Notes: generated by a model from the sequence alone, not told the origin. A stretch of 5,801 nucleotides of DNA from Rhizobiaceae bacterium (GCA_028865845.1 JAGWJK010000332.1:1-5801); one strand, 5' to 3'. Shown: positions 1 to 5,662, numbered from the stretch's first letter. Translations and numbers: made by a program.

Positions 1-194
1 GATGATTGCAGGTTTTCGATGGTCGCTGATCATGTTTAGGTTGTTGTTTTTAATGTGCACGCGACTATATATTAGTGTGTACTTTATTACAACAGTTCTG
101 TTGGGGTATTGATCATTCACGCAAAGAAGGAAGGCAGTGGCACGTACGCAATTTCAGGTTACATATAGGATGCATTCCAAGGAGTATTGAACGA
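1..194. other. AT-rich upstream non-coding region
   Basis: No convincing gene is visible here. The stretch is clearly more AT-rich than the coding DNA to its right, with T-runs around 44-53 and a TATATATTA tract at 66-74. An open frame in phase with the membrane protein reaches back to an ATG at 75. The 40 residues it would add have no membrane-protein or rhizobial coding character, so I treat them as untranslated. The word TGATCAT occurs at 27-33, 110-116 and 196-202; it may be chance in an AT-rich stretch. Confidence 0.6.
44..73 (+). promoter_or_regulatory. Candidate promoter for the EI24/CysZ-like gene
   Basis: A TTGTTT box at 44-49 and a TATATT box at 68-73 are separated by 18 bp; TATATA at 66-71 with a 16-bp spacer is an overlapping alternative. 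The -10 is good and the -35 only fair. It would give a leader of roughly 115 nt before the start at 195. AT-rich DNA produces such matches by chance, so this is tentative. Confidence 0.3.
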
Positions 195-926
195 ATGATC
201 ATCCATGCCGCGCGTCTTTCGATCGACAATCTCTTTGCAGCCGAGACGCGTAAGGTTTTCTGCAAGGTGCTTGGCATCACCGTGCTGGCGCTGATTGCAT
301 TATGGTTTGCCGTGCGGGGTGTATTCGTCGCTTTCGTGTGGCCATGGCTGCAAAGCTTCGTGCCGCCGGTTCCGGACTGGACGAACTGGCTTACCTTCGT
401 GCTCGCACTTCTGGTCGGCTTCGGCCTGGCGCTGGGACTGGCTTTGTTGATCTCGCCGGTAACGGCCCTGGTGGCTGGTCTTTTCCTCGACGAGGTGGCC
501 GACGTGGTGGAAAAGCGGGACTATCCGGCCGATGCGCCGGGCACTGCTCTGCCGTTCCTGCAGGCACTCAAAGGATCGCTCAGATTTCTGGGGATCGTCA
601 TCGTCGGAAATCTCATAGCGCTGATCCTCCTCTTCGTGCCCGGCGTCAATCTCGTCGCGTTTTTTCTGGTGAACGGTTATCTGCTGGGACGGGAGTTTTT
701 CGAATTCGCGGCAATGCGTTTTCGCTCTCCCGAGGAGGCACGGCGGTTCCGGGCCAAATATGCGATGACGGTATTTCTGGCCGGTCTCGTGATCGCGGCT
801 TTCCTCGCCATCCCGATCGTCAATCTGCTGACGCCGTTGTTTGCGGCAGGAATGATGGTGCATCTGCACAAGCTGATGACCGCCAGGGAGGCGGCGTCAG
901 CCGGCGGCAATCGCCTGCGGCGGTAG
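195..926 (+). CDS. EI24/CysZ-like membrane protein
   Basis: Encodes 243 residues of an inner-membrane protein resembling the EI24 family (Pfam EI24), whose best-known bacterial member is the sulfate uptake protein CysZ (about 250 residues in E. coli). Rhizobial members are usually annotated 'sulfate transporter family protein', but transport by this copy is not shown. Hydrophobic segments lie at about residues 21-49, 65-98, 133-160 and 190-225. The stretch VPGVNLVAFFLVNGYLLGRE (148-167) has the Pro-Gly-x-Asn and Asn-Gly-Tyr-Leu-Leu pattern I associate with the family. The start at 195 is chosen because AAGGAG at 179-184 lies 10 bases upstream and the protein then opens with a short amphipathic piece before the first membrane segment. 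An in-frame ATG at 75 adds 40 atypical residues and is rejected. The gene appears monocistronic: its 3' end overlaps the convergent nth by 30 bp. No cysteine biosynthesis gene is nearby to support a sulfate role. Confidence 0.85.
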   Translation: MIIHAARLSIDNLFAAETRKVFCKVLGITVLALIALWFAVRGVFVAFVWPWLQSFVPPVPDWTNWLTFVLALLVGFGLALGLALLISPVTALVAGLFLDEVADVVEKRDYPADAPGTALPFLQALKGSLRFLGIVIVGNLIALILLFVPGVNLVAFFLVNGYLLGREFFEFAAMRFRSPEEARRFRAKYAMTVFLAGLVIAAFLAIPIVNLLTPLFAAGMMVHLHKLMTAREAASAGGNRLRR

Positions 927-1667
927 CTCGACGAGCGGCGCCGGAATGTCGCAGGTCTTCTCCGGCGAGCGACAGAGGTCGGCGATGACGCAGCGCTCGC
1001 ATTCCGGCTTGCGCGCCTTGCAGCAATAGCGGCCGTGCAGGATCAGCCAGTGGTGGGCATGGTAGAGATACTGGTCGGGGATGATCTTCATCAGTTTCTG
1101 CTCCACCTCGTCGGGCGTCTTGCCCGGAGCAAGGAGCAGGCGATTGGCGATGCGGAAGATGTGGGTGTCGACAGCGAGCGTCGATTGCCCGAACGCCATG
1201 GACAGCACCACGTTCGCCGTCTTGCGTCCGACGCCGGGCAGCGTCATCAGTTCCTCGCGCGTCTGCGGCACCTCGCCGCCAAAATCCCGGATCAGCTTTT
1301 CCGACAGCGCCATGACGTTCTTAGCCTTGTTGCGGTAAAGGCCGATGGTCTTGATGTAGTCGCGAACGCGCTCCTCGCCGAGATCAAGCATCTTCTGCGG
1401 TGTGTCGGCGACGGCAAAAAGGGCGCGGGTCGCTTTGTTGACGCCGGCATCGGTCGCCTGCGCCGACAGCGCCACGGCAACGACAAGGGTGAAGGGGTTG
1501 ATGTGCTCCAGCTCTCCCTTCGGCTCCGGCCGCTGGATGGAAAACCGGCGGAAGATCTCCTCCAGATCCGCCTTGGAGTAAAGGCTTTTGCCCGCCGGTT
1601 TTCGGCCGGTCGTCGCATTTGACTTTTTCACGTTTTGGGTGCTGGATTTGATCTTGGGGTTTGCCAT
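897..1667 (-). CDS. nth: Endonuclease III (DNA glycosylase/AP lyase)
   Basis: A 256-residue base-excision repair enzyme that removes oxidised pyrimidines and cleaves the abasic site by beta-elimination. The helix-hairpin-helix LPGVGRKTANVV contains the catalytic lysine (residue 149; E. coli Lys120), and VDTHIFRI carries the catalytic aspartate (167; E. coli Asp138). Four cysteines at 216, 223, 226 and 232 have the C-x6-C-x2-C-x5-C spacing of the [4Fe-4S] cluster loop, so all key residues are present. It is about 45 residues longer than the 211-residue E. coli enzyme: a basic, low-complexity N-terminus of roughly 30 residues and about 24 residues after the last cluster cysteine. The ATG at 1667 is preferred; an in-frame TTG at 1703 would add 12 residues lying inside the divergent gene. 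No strong ribosome-binding site precedes it (only AGG six bases upstream), which fits a leaderless message from the promoter at 1674-1703. Its end overlaps the convergent membrane-protein gene. Confidence 0.97.
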   Translation of the reverse strand: MANPKIKSSTQNVKKSNATTGRKPAGKSLYSKADLEEIFRRFSIQRPEPKGELEHINPFTLVVAVALSAQATDAGVNKATRALFAVADTPQKMLDLGEERVRDYIKTIGLYRNKAKNVMALSEKLIRDFGGEVPQTREELMTLPGVGRKTANVVLSMAFGQSTLAVDTHIFRIANRLLLAPGKTPDEVEQKLMKIIPDQYLYHAHHWLILHGRYCCKARKPECERCVIADLCRSPEKTCDIPAPLVELPPQAIAAG

Positions 1668-1681
1668 GAACGACCTATACT
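1653..1681 (+). promoter_or_regulatory. Candidate promoter for the DUF2244 gene
   Basis: CTTGGG (1653-1658), a 17-bp spacer and TATACT (1676-1681) make a good sigma-70-type match, with the CTTG-type -35 common in alphaproteobacteria. The predicted transcription start is about 1688, one or two bases before the ATG at 1690, so the message would be essentially leaderless. The -35 lies inside the nth coding region, and the -10 shares its TATA with the opposing promoter. Confidence 0.5.
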
Positions 1682-1703
1682 CAAGTCCTATGACCGAACG
1701 CAA
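1674..1703 (-). promoter_or_regulatory. Candidate promoter for nth
   Basis: Read on the minus strand, TTGCGT (1703 to 1698), an 18-bp spacer and TATAGG (1679 to 1674) form a fair promoter. Transcription would begin near 1667, which is the first base of the nth ATG. The -10 overlaps the -10 of the divergent promoter over the same TATA (1676-1679), and the -35 falls inside the first codons of the DUF2244 gene. Confidence 0.35.
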
Positions 1704-2193
1704 CGCCGATCCAGAGACCGAAAGCGACAGGCCGGTTTTCGCCGCCGAATTGTTTCCCTACCGCTCGCTCGGGCGCAAGGGCTTCAGGGTCATGCTGGCG
1801 CTGATGGGCGTTTTCTGCTTGTTTTACGGCATCCTGTTCGTCATTCGCGGGGCATGGCCGATCGGCTTCTTTTTCGGTGCCGATTTCCTTCTGCTTTACG
1901 GTGCTTTCTGGCTGAATTACCGCTCCGGTCGGGTGCGGGAGGAAGTCACGGTGTCGCGCACCAATGTCTCGATCCGCAAATTCTCCGCCTCCGGCCGCAT
2001 GGTCGAACATCGCTTCAATCCGTTCTGGACACGTTTCCTCGTGCGGCGCCACAGCGAAATCGGCGTGGTCTCGATGCATGTCCGCGATCGTCGCCAGGAC
2101 ACCGATGTCGGCTCGTTTCTCAATCCCGATGATCGCGAAAGCTTTGCCAAGGCCTTCAAGCGCGCCTTGGCGACCGTCACGCAGAGAATATGA
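1690..2193 (+). CDS. DUF2244 family membrane protein
   Basis: A 167-residue integral membrane protein that I assign to DUF2244, a family of unknown function common in alphaproteobacteria. After a hydrophilic N-terminus with an FAAELFPYRSLGRKGF segment (17-32), two adjacent membrane helices lie at about 32-51 and 55-76, joined by a tight turn. The remaining roughly 90 residues are basic and probably cytoplasmic: a beta-rich part (VREEVTVSRTNVSIRKF, then HRFNPFWTRFLV) and the typical ending GSFLNPDDRESFAKAFKRAL (141-160). The ATG at 1690 is preferred because the best promoter would start transcription at about 1688. An in-frame ATG at 1666 adds eight residues and has a GGGG run at 1656-1659; its start codon would interlock with that of nth in one CATG, so it is a real alternative. 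It is divergent from nth and upstream of ada, but 69 bp separate it from ada and the reading gives no proof of an operon. The function is unknown. Confidence 0.85.
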   Translation: MTERNADPETESDRPVFAAELFPYRSLGRKGFRVMLALMGVFCLFYGILFVIRGAWPIGFFFGADFLLLYGAFWLNYRSGRVREEVTVSRTNVSIRKFSASGRMVEHRFNPFWTRFLVRRHSEIGVVSMHVRDRRQDTDVGSFLNPDDRESFAKAFKRALATVTQRI

Positions 2194-2238
2194 GATTTCC
2201 AGCAAGAAACGGGTGGTTTCCGCCGTCTCTTCGTGATG

Positions 2239-2257
2239 TTCTCCTTATCAAGGAGAA
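2239..2257 (+). promoter_or_regulatory. Hairpin covering the ada ribosome-binding site
   Basis: TTCTCCTT (2239-2246) and AAGGAGAA (2250-2257) are perfect complements separated by the three bases ATC. The right arm contains the Shine-Dalgarno sequence AAGGAG (2250-2255), seven bases before the ada ATG at 2263. In the mRNA the site would therefore be paired in an 8-bp stem. The stem has only three G-C pairs and a triloop, so its stability is moderate. The repeat is visible in the sequence; a regulatory role is inferred. Confidence 0.5.
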
Positions 2258-2262
2258 AGATC

Positions 2263-3135
2263 ATGAATGCTATCGCAGAGCTCAAGACAGACATCACGCC
2301 CGAAGGACCGGACTACGACACCGTTCGCCGCGTGATCGAGCTCATTACCGAGGATTACCGTGACCAGCCGTCGCTGGAGACGATCGCCGATCGGCTGGGC
2401 CAGTCGCCGACGCAGCTGCAGAAGACATTCACCCGCTGGGCCGGACTATCGCCGAAGGGTTTTTTGCAGGCGGTGACGCTCGATCATGCCAAGCGGCTGC
2501 TGCGGCAGGAAGACATGCCCCTGCTCGAAACCTCGTTCGAAGTAGGTCTCTCCGGCCCGAGCCGGCTGCACGATCTCTTCGTCACCCACGAGGCGATGTC
2601 CCCGGGCGAATGGAAGGCGAGGGGCGGCGGCCTGGTGATCCGCTACGGCTTTCACATCTCGCCTTTCGGCCTTGCACTGATCATGGTTACCGACCGCGGC
2701 CTTGCCGGCCTTGCCTTCAGCGACAGCGGCGACGAGAAGGCCTGCCTCGAGGACATGACCTGCCGTTGGCCGAACGCGCAATATGTGGAGGATGTCCAGG
2801 CGACGATGCCCTATGCGGCGCGGATATTCGAGCCATCGAAATGGTCGGGCGACCAGCCGCTCCGGGTCGTGCTGATCGGCACGGATTTCCAGGTGCGCGT
2901 CTGGGAGAGCCTGTTGAAAATCCCAATGGGGCGGGCCGTCACCTATTCCGATATAGCCAAGGATATCGGTCAGCCGACTGCCATGCGCGCCGTCGGCGCG
3001 GCCGTCGGCCGCAACCCGATCTCGTTCGTCGTGCCGTGCCACCGAGCACTGGGCAAGAATGGCGATCTTACCGGTTATCATTGGGGGCTGACGCGCAAGC
3101 GGGCGATGCTCGGCTGGGAGGCGGGGAAGGCCTAA
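2263..3135 (+). CDS. ada: Ada-type O6-methylguanine-DNA methyltransferase with AraC-like HTH
   Basis: A 290-residue protein combining a DNA-binding regulator domain with a suicide DNA-repair methyltransferase. The AraC-type helix-turn-helix spans about residues 19-120 (SLETIADRLGQSPTQLQKTFTRWAGLSPKGFLQ is the core). A linker domain at about 125-205 matches the ribonuclease-like part of the Ada C-terminal half, and the methyltransferase fold runs from about 209 to 287. The acceptor cysteine is Cys259 in VVPCHR, followed by the expected GYHWGLTRKRAML. Arg242 in MRAVGAAVGRNP is in the position of the base-flipping arginine finger. Compared with E. coli Ada (354 residues), the N-terminal zinc domain with the methylphosphotriester-accepting cysteine is missing, so that sensing route is unavailable. 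It probably transfers alkyl groups from O6-methylguanine and may still bind DNA. The ATG at 2263 is chosen over one at 2233 because of AAGGAG at 2250-2255. Its stop overlaps the stop of the convergent regulator by four bases. Confidence 0.93.
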   Translation: MNAIAELKTDITPEGPDYDTVRRVIELITEDYRDQPSLETIADRLGQSPTQLQKTFTRWAGLSPKGFLQAVTLDHAKRLLRQEDMPLLETSFEVGLSGPSRLHDLFVTHEAMSPGEWKARGGGLVIRYGFHISPFGLALIMVTDRGLAGLAFSDSGDEKACLEDMTCRWPNAQYVEDVQATMPYAARIFEPSKWSGDQPLRVVLIGTDFQVRVWESLLKIPMGRAVTYSDIAKDIGQPTAMRAVGAAVGRNPISFVVPCHRALGKNGDLTGYHWGLTRKRAMLGWEAGKA

Positions 3136-4121
3136 GCCGCCTTCGCCATATCGAGCCGCAGCAATGCCTTTGCCGCACTCTCGTCCGTTATCAGCGTGTT
3201 GCAGCCGATGCGCTTGATCGTGGCCCGGATGGCAAGCGCGCGATGTTCGCCGCCGGAAGACAGCACAATGTGCTTCGCCTTCTTCAGCGTGTCGAGATCG
3301 ACGGACATGACGCGCTTGTTGATCGGGTGATCGATGGAATTGCCGTCGGCATCGAGGAAGTTGAACATCGTGTCGCAGACGCAGCCGGCATCGATCAGCT
3401 GCTCCAGTTCCCGCCTTGAAATGAAGCCTTCCGAAAGCGAGGTCGAATGCGGGCCGATGTCGCCGCAGCTGACGATCGCAAGGTCGAGGTTTTCCGCCAG
3501 CCGGTAGATTTCCTCCAGGCCGCATTTTTCGATGAGGTTACGCTTGGTTTCGGTGGAATCGACTAGGAGCGGCGCCAGGAACATGTAGCATTCGGCGCCG
3601 AGCTGGCTTGCCAGACGCCAAGTATAGTCAATCGGATTGGTCTGGTGGACAGCGACGATGCCGCCGAGCAGTGAAACGACCTTGCAATTGTCGCGCCGGG
3701 GCGGACGGAAGCTTGCAAGCGACGCGGTCATCGTCCGGCCCCAGCCGACGCCGATCGTGTAGTTGTCCGGAATTGCCTCTGTCAGAAACTGGCCGAGCGC
3801 CAGGCCGACGCTTTTCGCAAGCGCGTTGACATCACCGCCGGCCGGAGCCGGAACGACGATCGCCTCGTCGAGCCCATAGGCACGCTCCAGCTTGATCGCC
3901 AGTTCGACGCAATCATCGATGCCTTCGTTGATCCAGATCTGCACTTCGCTGCGCCTCATCGCCTCGTCGAGCAGGCGGATGACCGTTGTGCGGCTGATGC
4001 CGAGCTGTTCGGCGACGTCCTTCTGCGTCAGGCCCTGATTATAGTAGAGCCAGGCGGCACGCAGCCGCAGGGAAGCCGTCTCGGAATAGGCGGTATGTGT
4101 CCCGCGTCTGAGTTTGGCCAC
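3132..4121 (-). CDS. SorC-family sugar-sensing transcriptional regulator
   Basis: A 329-residue transcription factor of the SorC (DeoR-like) family, which bind DNA and change activity on binding sugars or sugar phosphates. A helix-turn-helix occupies about residues 17-57, with recognition region LTQKDVAEQLGISRTTVIRLLDEA. The effector-binding domain runs from about 64 to 325; it has the family motif GVGWGRT (124-130), a phosphate-loop-like SLLGG (150-154), and the C-terminal NTLITDESAAKALL. The length is normal for the family (about 310-330). The start is GTG at 4121, with GGAGG at 4130 to 4126 four bases upstream; no other methionine precedes the helix-turn-helix. The gene is divergent from tal across 501 bp, which makes tal and its own promoter the obvious candidate targets. 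No sugar transporter or sugar kinase lies in the window, so the effector cannot be named. Candidate promoter and operator words are at 4231-4284. Confidence 0.92.
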   Translation of the reverse strand: MAKLRRGTHTAYSETASLRLRAAWLYYNQGLTQKDVAEQLGISRTTVIRLLDEAMRRSEVQIWINEGIDDCVELAIKLERAYGLDEAIVVPAPAGGDVNALAKSVGLALGQFLTEAIPDNYTIGVGWGRTMTASLASFRPPRRDNCKVVSLLGGIVAVHQTNPIDYTWRLASQLGAECYMFLAPLLVDSTETKRNLIEKCGLEEIYRLAENLDLAIVSCGDIGPHSTSLSEGFISRRELEQLIDAGCVCDTMFNFLDADGNSIDHPINKRVMSVDLDTLKKAKHIVLSSGGEHRALAIRATIKRIGCNTLITDESAAKALLRLDMAKAA

Positions 4122-4230
4122 AGGTCCTCCGGCAAGATTTCGTCACCCCTTCCGATATTCTCCAGACCGCAACCGACGAGGATTGCGGCGATCGTGCGTG
4201 GCGGGTGGCGAGGTCAGCTCTCCGGCTGTC

Positions 4231-4259
4231 GATATTCTATGGCTTGAAACTTATGTCAA
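4231..4259 (-). promoter_or_regulatory. Candidate promoter for the SorC-family regulator
   Basis: On the minus strand a perfect TTGACA -35 (4259 to 4254) is followed after 17 bp by AATATC (4236 to 4231), a weak -10; GAATAT one base earlier is an equivalent reading. Transcription from about 4225 would leave a leader of roughly 100 nt before the GTG at 4121. Confidence 0.4.
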
Positions 4260-4277
4260 TTGAAATGCACAAATGTC
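4244..4277. promoter_or_regulatory. Candidate operator between divergent promoters
   Basis: Two related AT-rich words follow each other: TTGAAA at 4244-4249 with ATGTC at 4253-4257, then TTGAAA at 4260-4265 with ATGTC at 4273-4277. The 8-bp palindrome TCAATTGA (4256-4263) sits between them. They overlap or flank the regulator's -35 and end just before the -35 of the rightward promoter, where a SorC-family protein could control both directions. Binding is inferred; no operator consensus for this protein is known to me. Confidence 0.3.
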
Positions 4278-4278
4278 C

Positions 4279-4308
4279 TTGACTTTTCGTTGTGAGATTG
4301 ATGATAGT
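4279..4308 (+). promoter_or_regulatory. Candidate promoter reading toward tal
   Basis: TTGACT (4279-4284, preceded by C as in the alphaproteobacterial CTTGAC), an 18-bp spacer and GATAGT (4303-4308, four of six matches) form a reasonable promoter. Transcription would start near 4315, giving about 308 nt before the tal ATG. I found no comparably good promoter closer to tal. Confidence 0.4.
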
Positions 4309-4350
4309 TGCCATGAGGAATTCGGTCTTTGTCCAGCCGAGGAGGACAAT

Positions 4351-4626
4351 GTGCGGGTACGCAGCCGTGGATCTAAGTCGTCGGGCAGGGAGGCATATAG
4401 TGCGCTTGCCCTCGGCGGAAAGACTATGCGCCATCGTCGAATTTTTGCTGCTTTGACCCTTGACCGGAAATCGAACTTTCGCACTCTTCTTCCTAATGCC
4501 AAGAGATTGGAAGAAAGATGCCAGTCGCTTGCAGTTTCCCTATCGTCCATTGAACCGGACGGCATTTCGCGCCGGTCAACTATTCCCAACCCACCGGGCA
4601 ATATTCAACAAGGATACCGATCATGA
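4351..4626 (+). CDS. Doubtful 91-residue ORF coupled to tal
   Basis: A GTG at 4351 is preceded by a full AGGAGG (4340-4345) at a five-base spacing and opens 91 codons. The stop TGA (4624-4626) overlaps the tal start as ATGA, an arrangement typical of translational coupling. The upstream promoter candidate would start transcription about 25 bases before the SD. The protein is hydrophilic, rich in Arg and Ser, with no signal peptide, membrane segment or domain I recognise. Third codon positions are near half GC, unlike the strong GC bias of tal and the other genes, and the opposite strand is also open here. It may therefore be chance, a leader peptide, or simply the tal 5' untranslated region. 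Confidence 0.2.
   Translation: MRVRSRGSKSSGREAYSALALGGKTMRHRRIFAALTLDRKSNFRTLLPNAKRLEERCQSLAVSLSSIEPDGISRRSTIPNPPGNIQQGYRS
4550..4579 (+). promoter_or_regulatory. Inverted repeat in the tal leader
   Basis: TTGAACCGG (4550-4558) can pair with CCGGTCAA (4572-4579) across a 13-base loop with one bulged A. A further TTGACCGG lies at 4460-4467 and is a perfect complement of the 4572-4579 arm. It could be a leader hairpin with an alternative partner or a protein-binding word; the evidence is the repeats alone. Confidence 0.25.
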
Positions 4627-5588
4627 CATCCAAGCTTGACCAACTCCGCGCCATGACGACGGTCGTGGCCGATACCGGCGACATCGAGGCAGTTGCCCGT
4701 CTGAAGCCGGTCGATTGCACGACCAACCCGAGCATCGTTCTCAAGGCGCTCGGCACGCCGATGTTTGCCGATGCGATCAAGGAAGCCGTTGCCTGGGGCA
4801 AGAAGCAAGGCGGCAATTCGGATGCCGTCGTCTCTGCCGTTGCCGATCGCCTGGCGATCTCCGTCGGCGCTGCGCTCTCGGGCCTGGTTCCCGGCCGCGT
4901 TTCAACCGAAGTCGATGCCGACCTGTCGTTCAACACCGAGGCTTCCATCGCCAAGGCTCGCTCGATCATCGCTGCCTACAAGGAACGCGGCATCGGCCAG
5001 GACCGCATCCTGATCAAGCTCGCTTCCACCTGGGAAGGCATTCGTGCCGCCGAAGTGCTGCAGAAGGAAGGCATCGACTGCAACCTGACACTGCTCTTCA
5101 GCAAGGCTCAGGCCGTTGCTTGCGCAGACGCCAAGGTATTCCTGATTTCGCCGTTCGTCGGCCGCATCCTCGATTGGTACAAGAAGTCGACCGGCAAGGA
5201 CTACACCCCGGAAGAAGATCCGGGCGTTCTGTCCGTTCGCGAAATCTACAACTACTACAAGGCTCACGACATCAAGACGATCGTCATGGGCGCTTCCTTC
5301 CGCAGCCCCGCCGAAGTCGAAGCGCTTGCCGGTTGCGATCGCCTGACGATCAGCCCGAACCTGCTCGACGACCTGGCCAAGGACGAGGGCAAGCTGGAAC
5401 GCAAGCTTTCGCCGGACAACAAGAAGCCAGTCGACAAAATTGCCGTCGACGAAAAGACTTTCCGCTGGATGATGAACGAAGACGCCATGGCGACCGAAAA
5501 GCTCGCCGAAGGCATCCGCGTATTCGCCAAGGATCTCGGCACGCTCCGTTCGATGGTCAGCAAGGAACTGCAGGCCGCCGCTGCTTAA
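4623..5588 (+). CDS. tal: Transaldolase, TalB type
   Basis: A 321-residue cytoplasmic transaldolase of the pentose phosphate pathway. It moves a three-carbon dihydroxyacetone unit between sedoheptulose 7-phosphate and glyceraldehyde 3-phosphate, giving erythrose 4-phosphate and fructose 6-phosphate. Lys132 in [13 protein letters not shown] is the Schiff-base lysine and matches E. coli TalB numbering exactly. Asp17 (VVADTGD), Asn35 (CTTNPS) and Glu96 ([12 protein letters not shown]) are the other catalytic residues. The phosphate-binding arginines appear as Arg181 ([11 protein letters not shown]) and Arg227 (MGASFR). The length equals the family norm (about 317 residues), so it is complete. 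The start at 4623 follows AAGGA (4610-4614) by eight bases. Codons are strongly biased to AAG, GGC, ATC, CTC/CTG and GAC, suggesting high expression. It stands alone: a long, possibly regulated leader precedes it and a strong terminator follows 17 bases after the stop. The SorC-type regulator upstream is a candidate controller. Confidence 0.98.
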   Translation: MTSKLDQLRAMTTVVADTGDIEAVARLKPVDCTTNPSIVLKALGTPMFADAIKEAVAWGKKQGGNSDAVVSAVADRLAISVGAALSGLVPGRVSTEVDADLSFNTEASIAKARSIIAAYKERGIGQDRILIKLASTWEGIRAAEVLQKEGIDCNLTLLFSKAQAVACADAKVFLISPFVGRILDWYKKSTGKDYTPEEDPGVLSVREIYNYYKAHDIKTIVMGASFRSPAEVEALAGCDRLTISPNLLDDLAKDEGKLERKLSPDNKKPVDKIAVDEKTFRWMMNEDAMATEKLAEGIRVFAKDLGTLRSMVSKELQAAAA

Positions 5589-5605
5589 GGCCGGCGATCT
5601 GAGCT

Positions 5606-5650
5606 AAAAAAGGCGCGGCTGCCGAAAGGTAGCCGCGCCTTTTTGTTTTT
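5606..5650 (+). terminator. Intrinsic terminator of tal (probably bidirectional)
   Basis: GGCGCGGCTGCC (5612-5623) pairs with GGTAGCCGCGCC (5628-5639) around a GAAA tetraloop (5624-5627), with a single G-U pair. The stem is followed by TTTTT, G, TTTTT (5640-5650). A run of six A's (5606-5611) precedes it, which extends the stem and provides a U-tract for transcripts from the opposite strand. Confidence 0.95.
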
Positions 5651-5662
5651 GGGACTGTTATC

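Larger units (their letters stand above)
4122..4622. other. Long regulator/tal intergenic region
   Basis: This 501-bp stretch has no certain gene. Its middle (about 4239-4315) is AT-rich and holds two divergent promoter candidates and repeated words suited to an operator. The right part is open in several frames but lacks the strong third-position GC bias of the flanking genes; an SD-preceded open frame at 4351-4626 is listed separately. Other structure: CGATATTCT is repeated at 4153-4161 and 4230-4238, and TTCTTCC (4487-4493) pairs with GGAAGAA (4509-4515) across a 15-base loop. Confidence 0.6.

Noticed and set aside
75..194. N-terminal extension of the EI24/CysZ-like protein from an ATG at 75
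   Set aside because: The added 40 residues have no membrane or family character, the DNA is AT-rich like non-coding sequence, and the ATG at 195 has a good AAGGAG.
1035..1622. Long + strand open frame (about 195 codons) opposite nth
   Set aside because: It is antisense to an unambiguous nth with all catalytic residues; its residues look like a high-GC shadow frame and it has no recognisable domain.
2446..3525. 359-codon minus-strand open frame across ada and the regulator's 3' end
   Set aside because: It runs antisense through ada and in another frame through the regulator; the Arg/His/Ala-rich composition is typical of shadow frames in GC-rich DNA.
4153..4238. CGATATTCT direct repeat (4153-4161 and 4230-4238) as an operator pair
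   Set aside because: Nine bases repeated once, 77 bp apart and lacking symmetry, is thin evidence; one copy overlaps the weak -10 of the regulator's promoter.
4396..4401. TATAGT as a -10 box for tal
   Set aside because: The box is good on its own, but CTAAGT, the sequence 17 bp upstream, is a poor -35, so I did not call a promoter.
4251..4601. 116-codon minus-strand open frame in the regulator/tal gap
   Set aside because: No ribosome-binding site or domain was seen, and it crosses the promoter region; the + strand candidate at 4351-4626 has better supporting signals and even that is doubtful.
4715..5602. 295-codon + strand open frame within tal
   Set aside because: It is an out-of-frame shadow of tal, rich in Arg, Gly and Gln, with no independent start signal; tal itself is certain.
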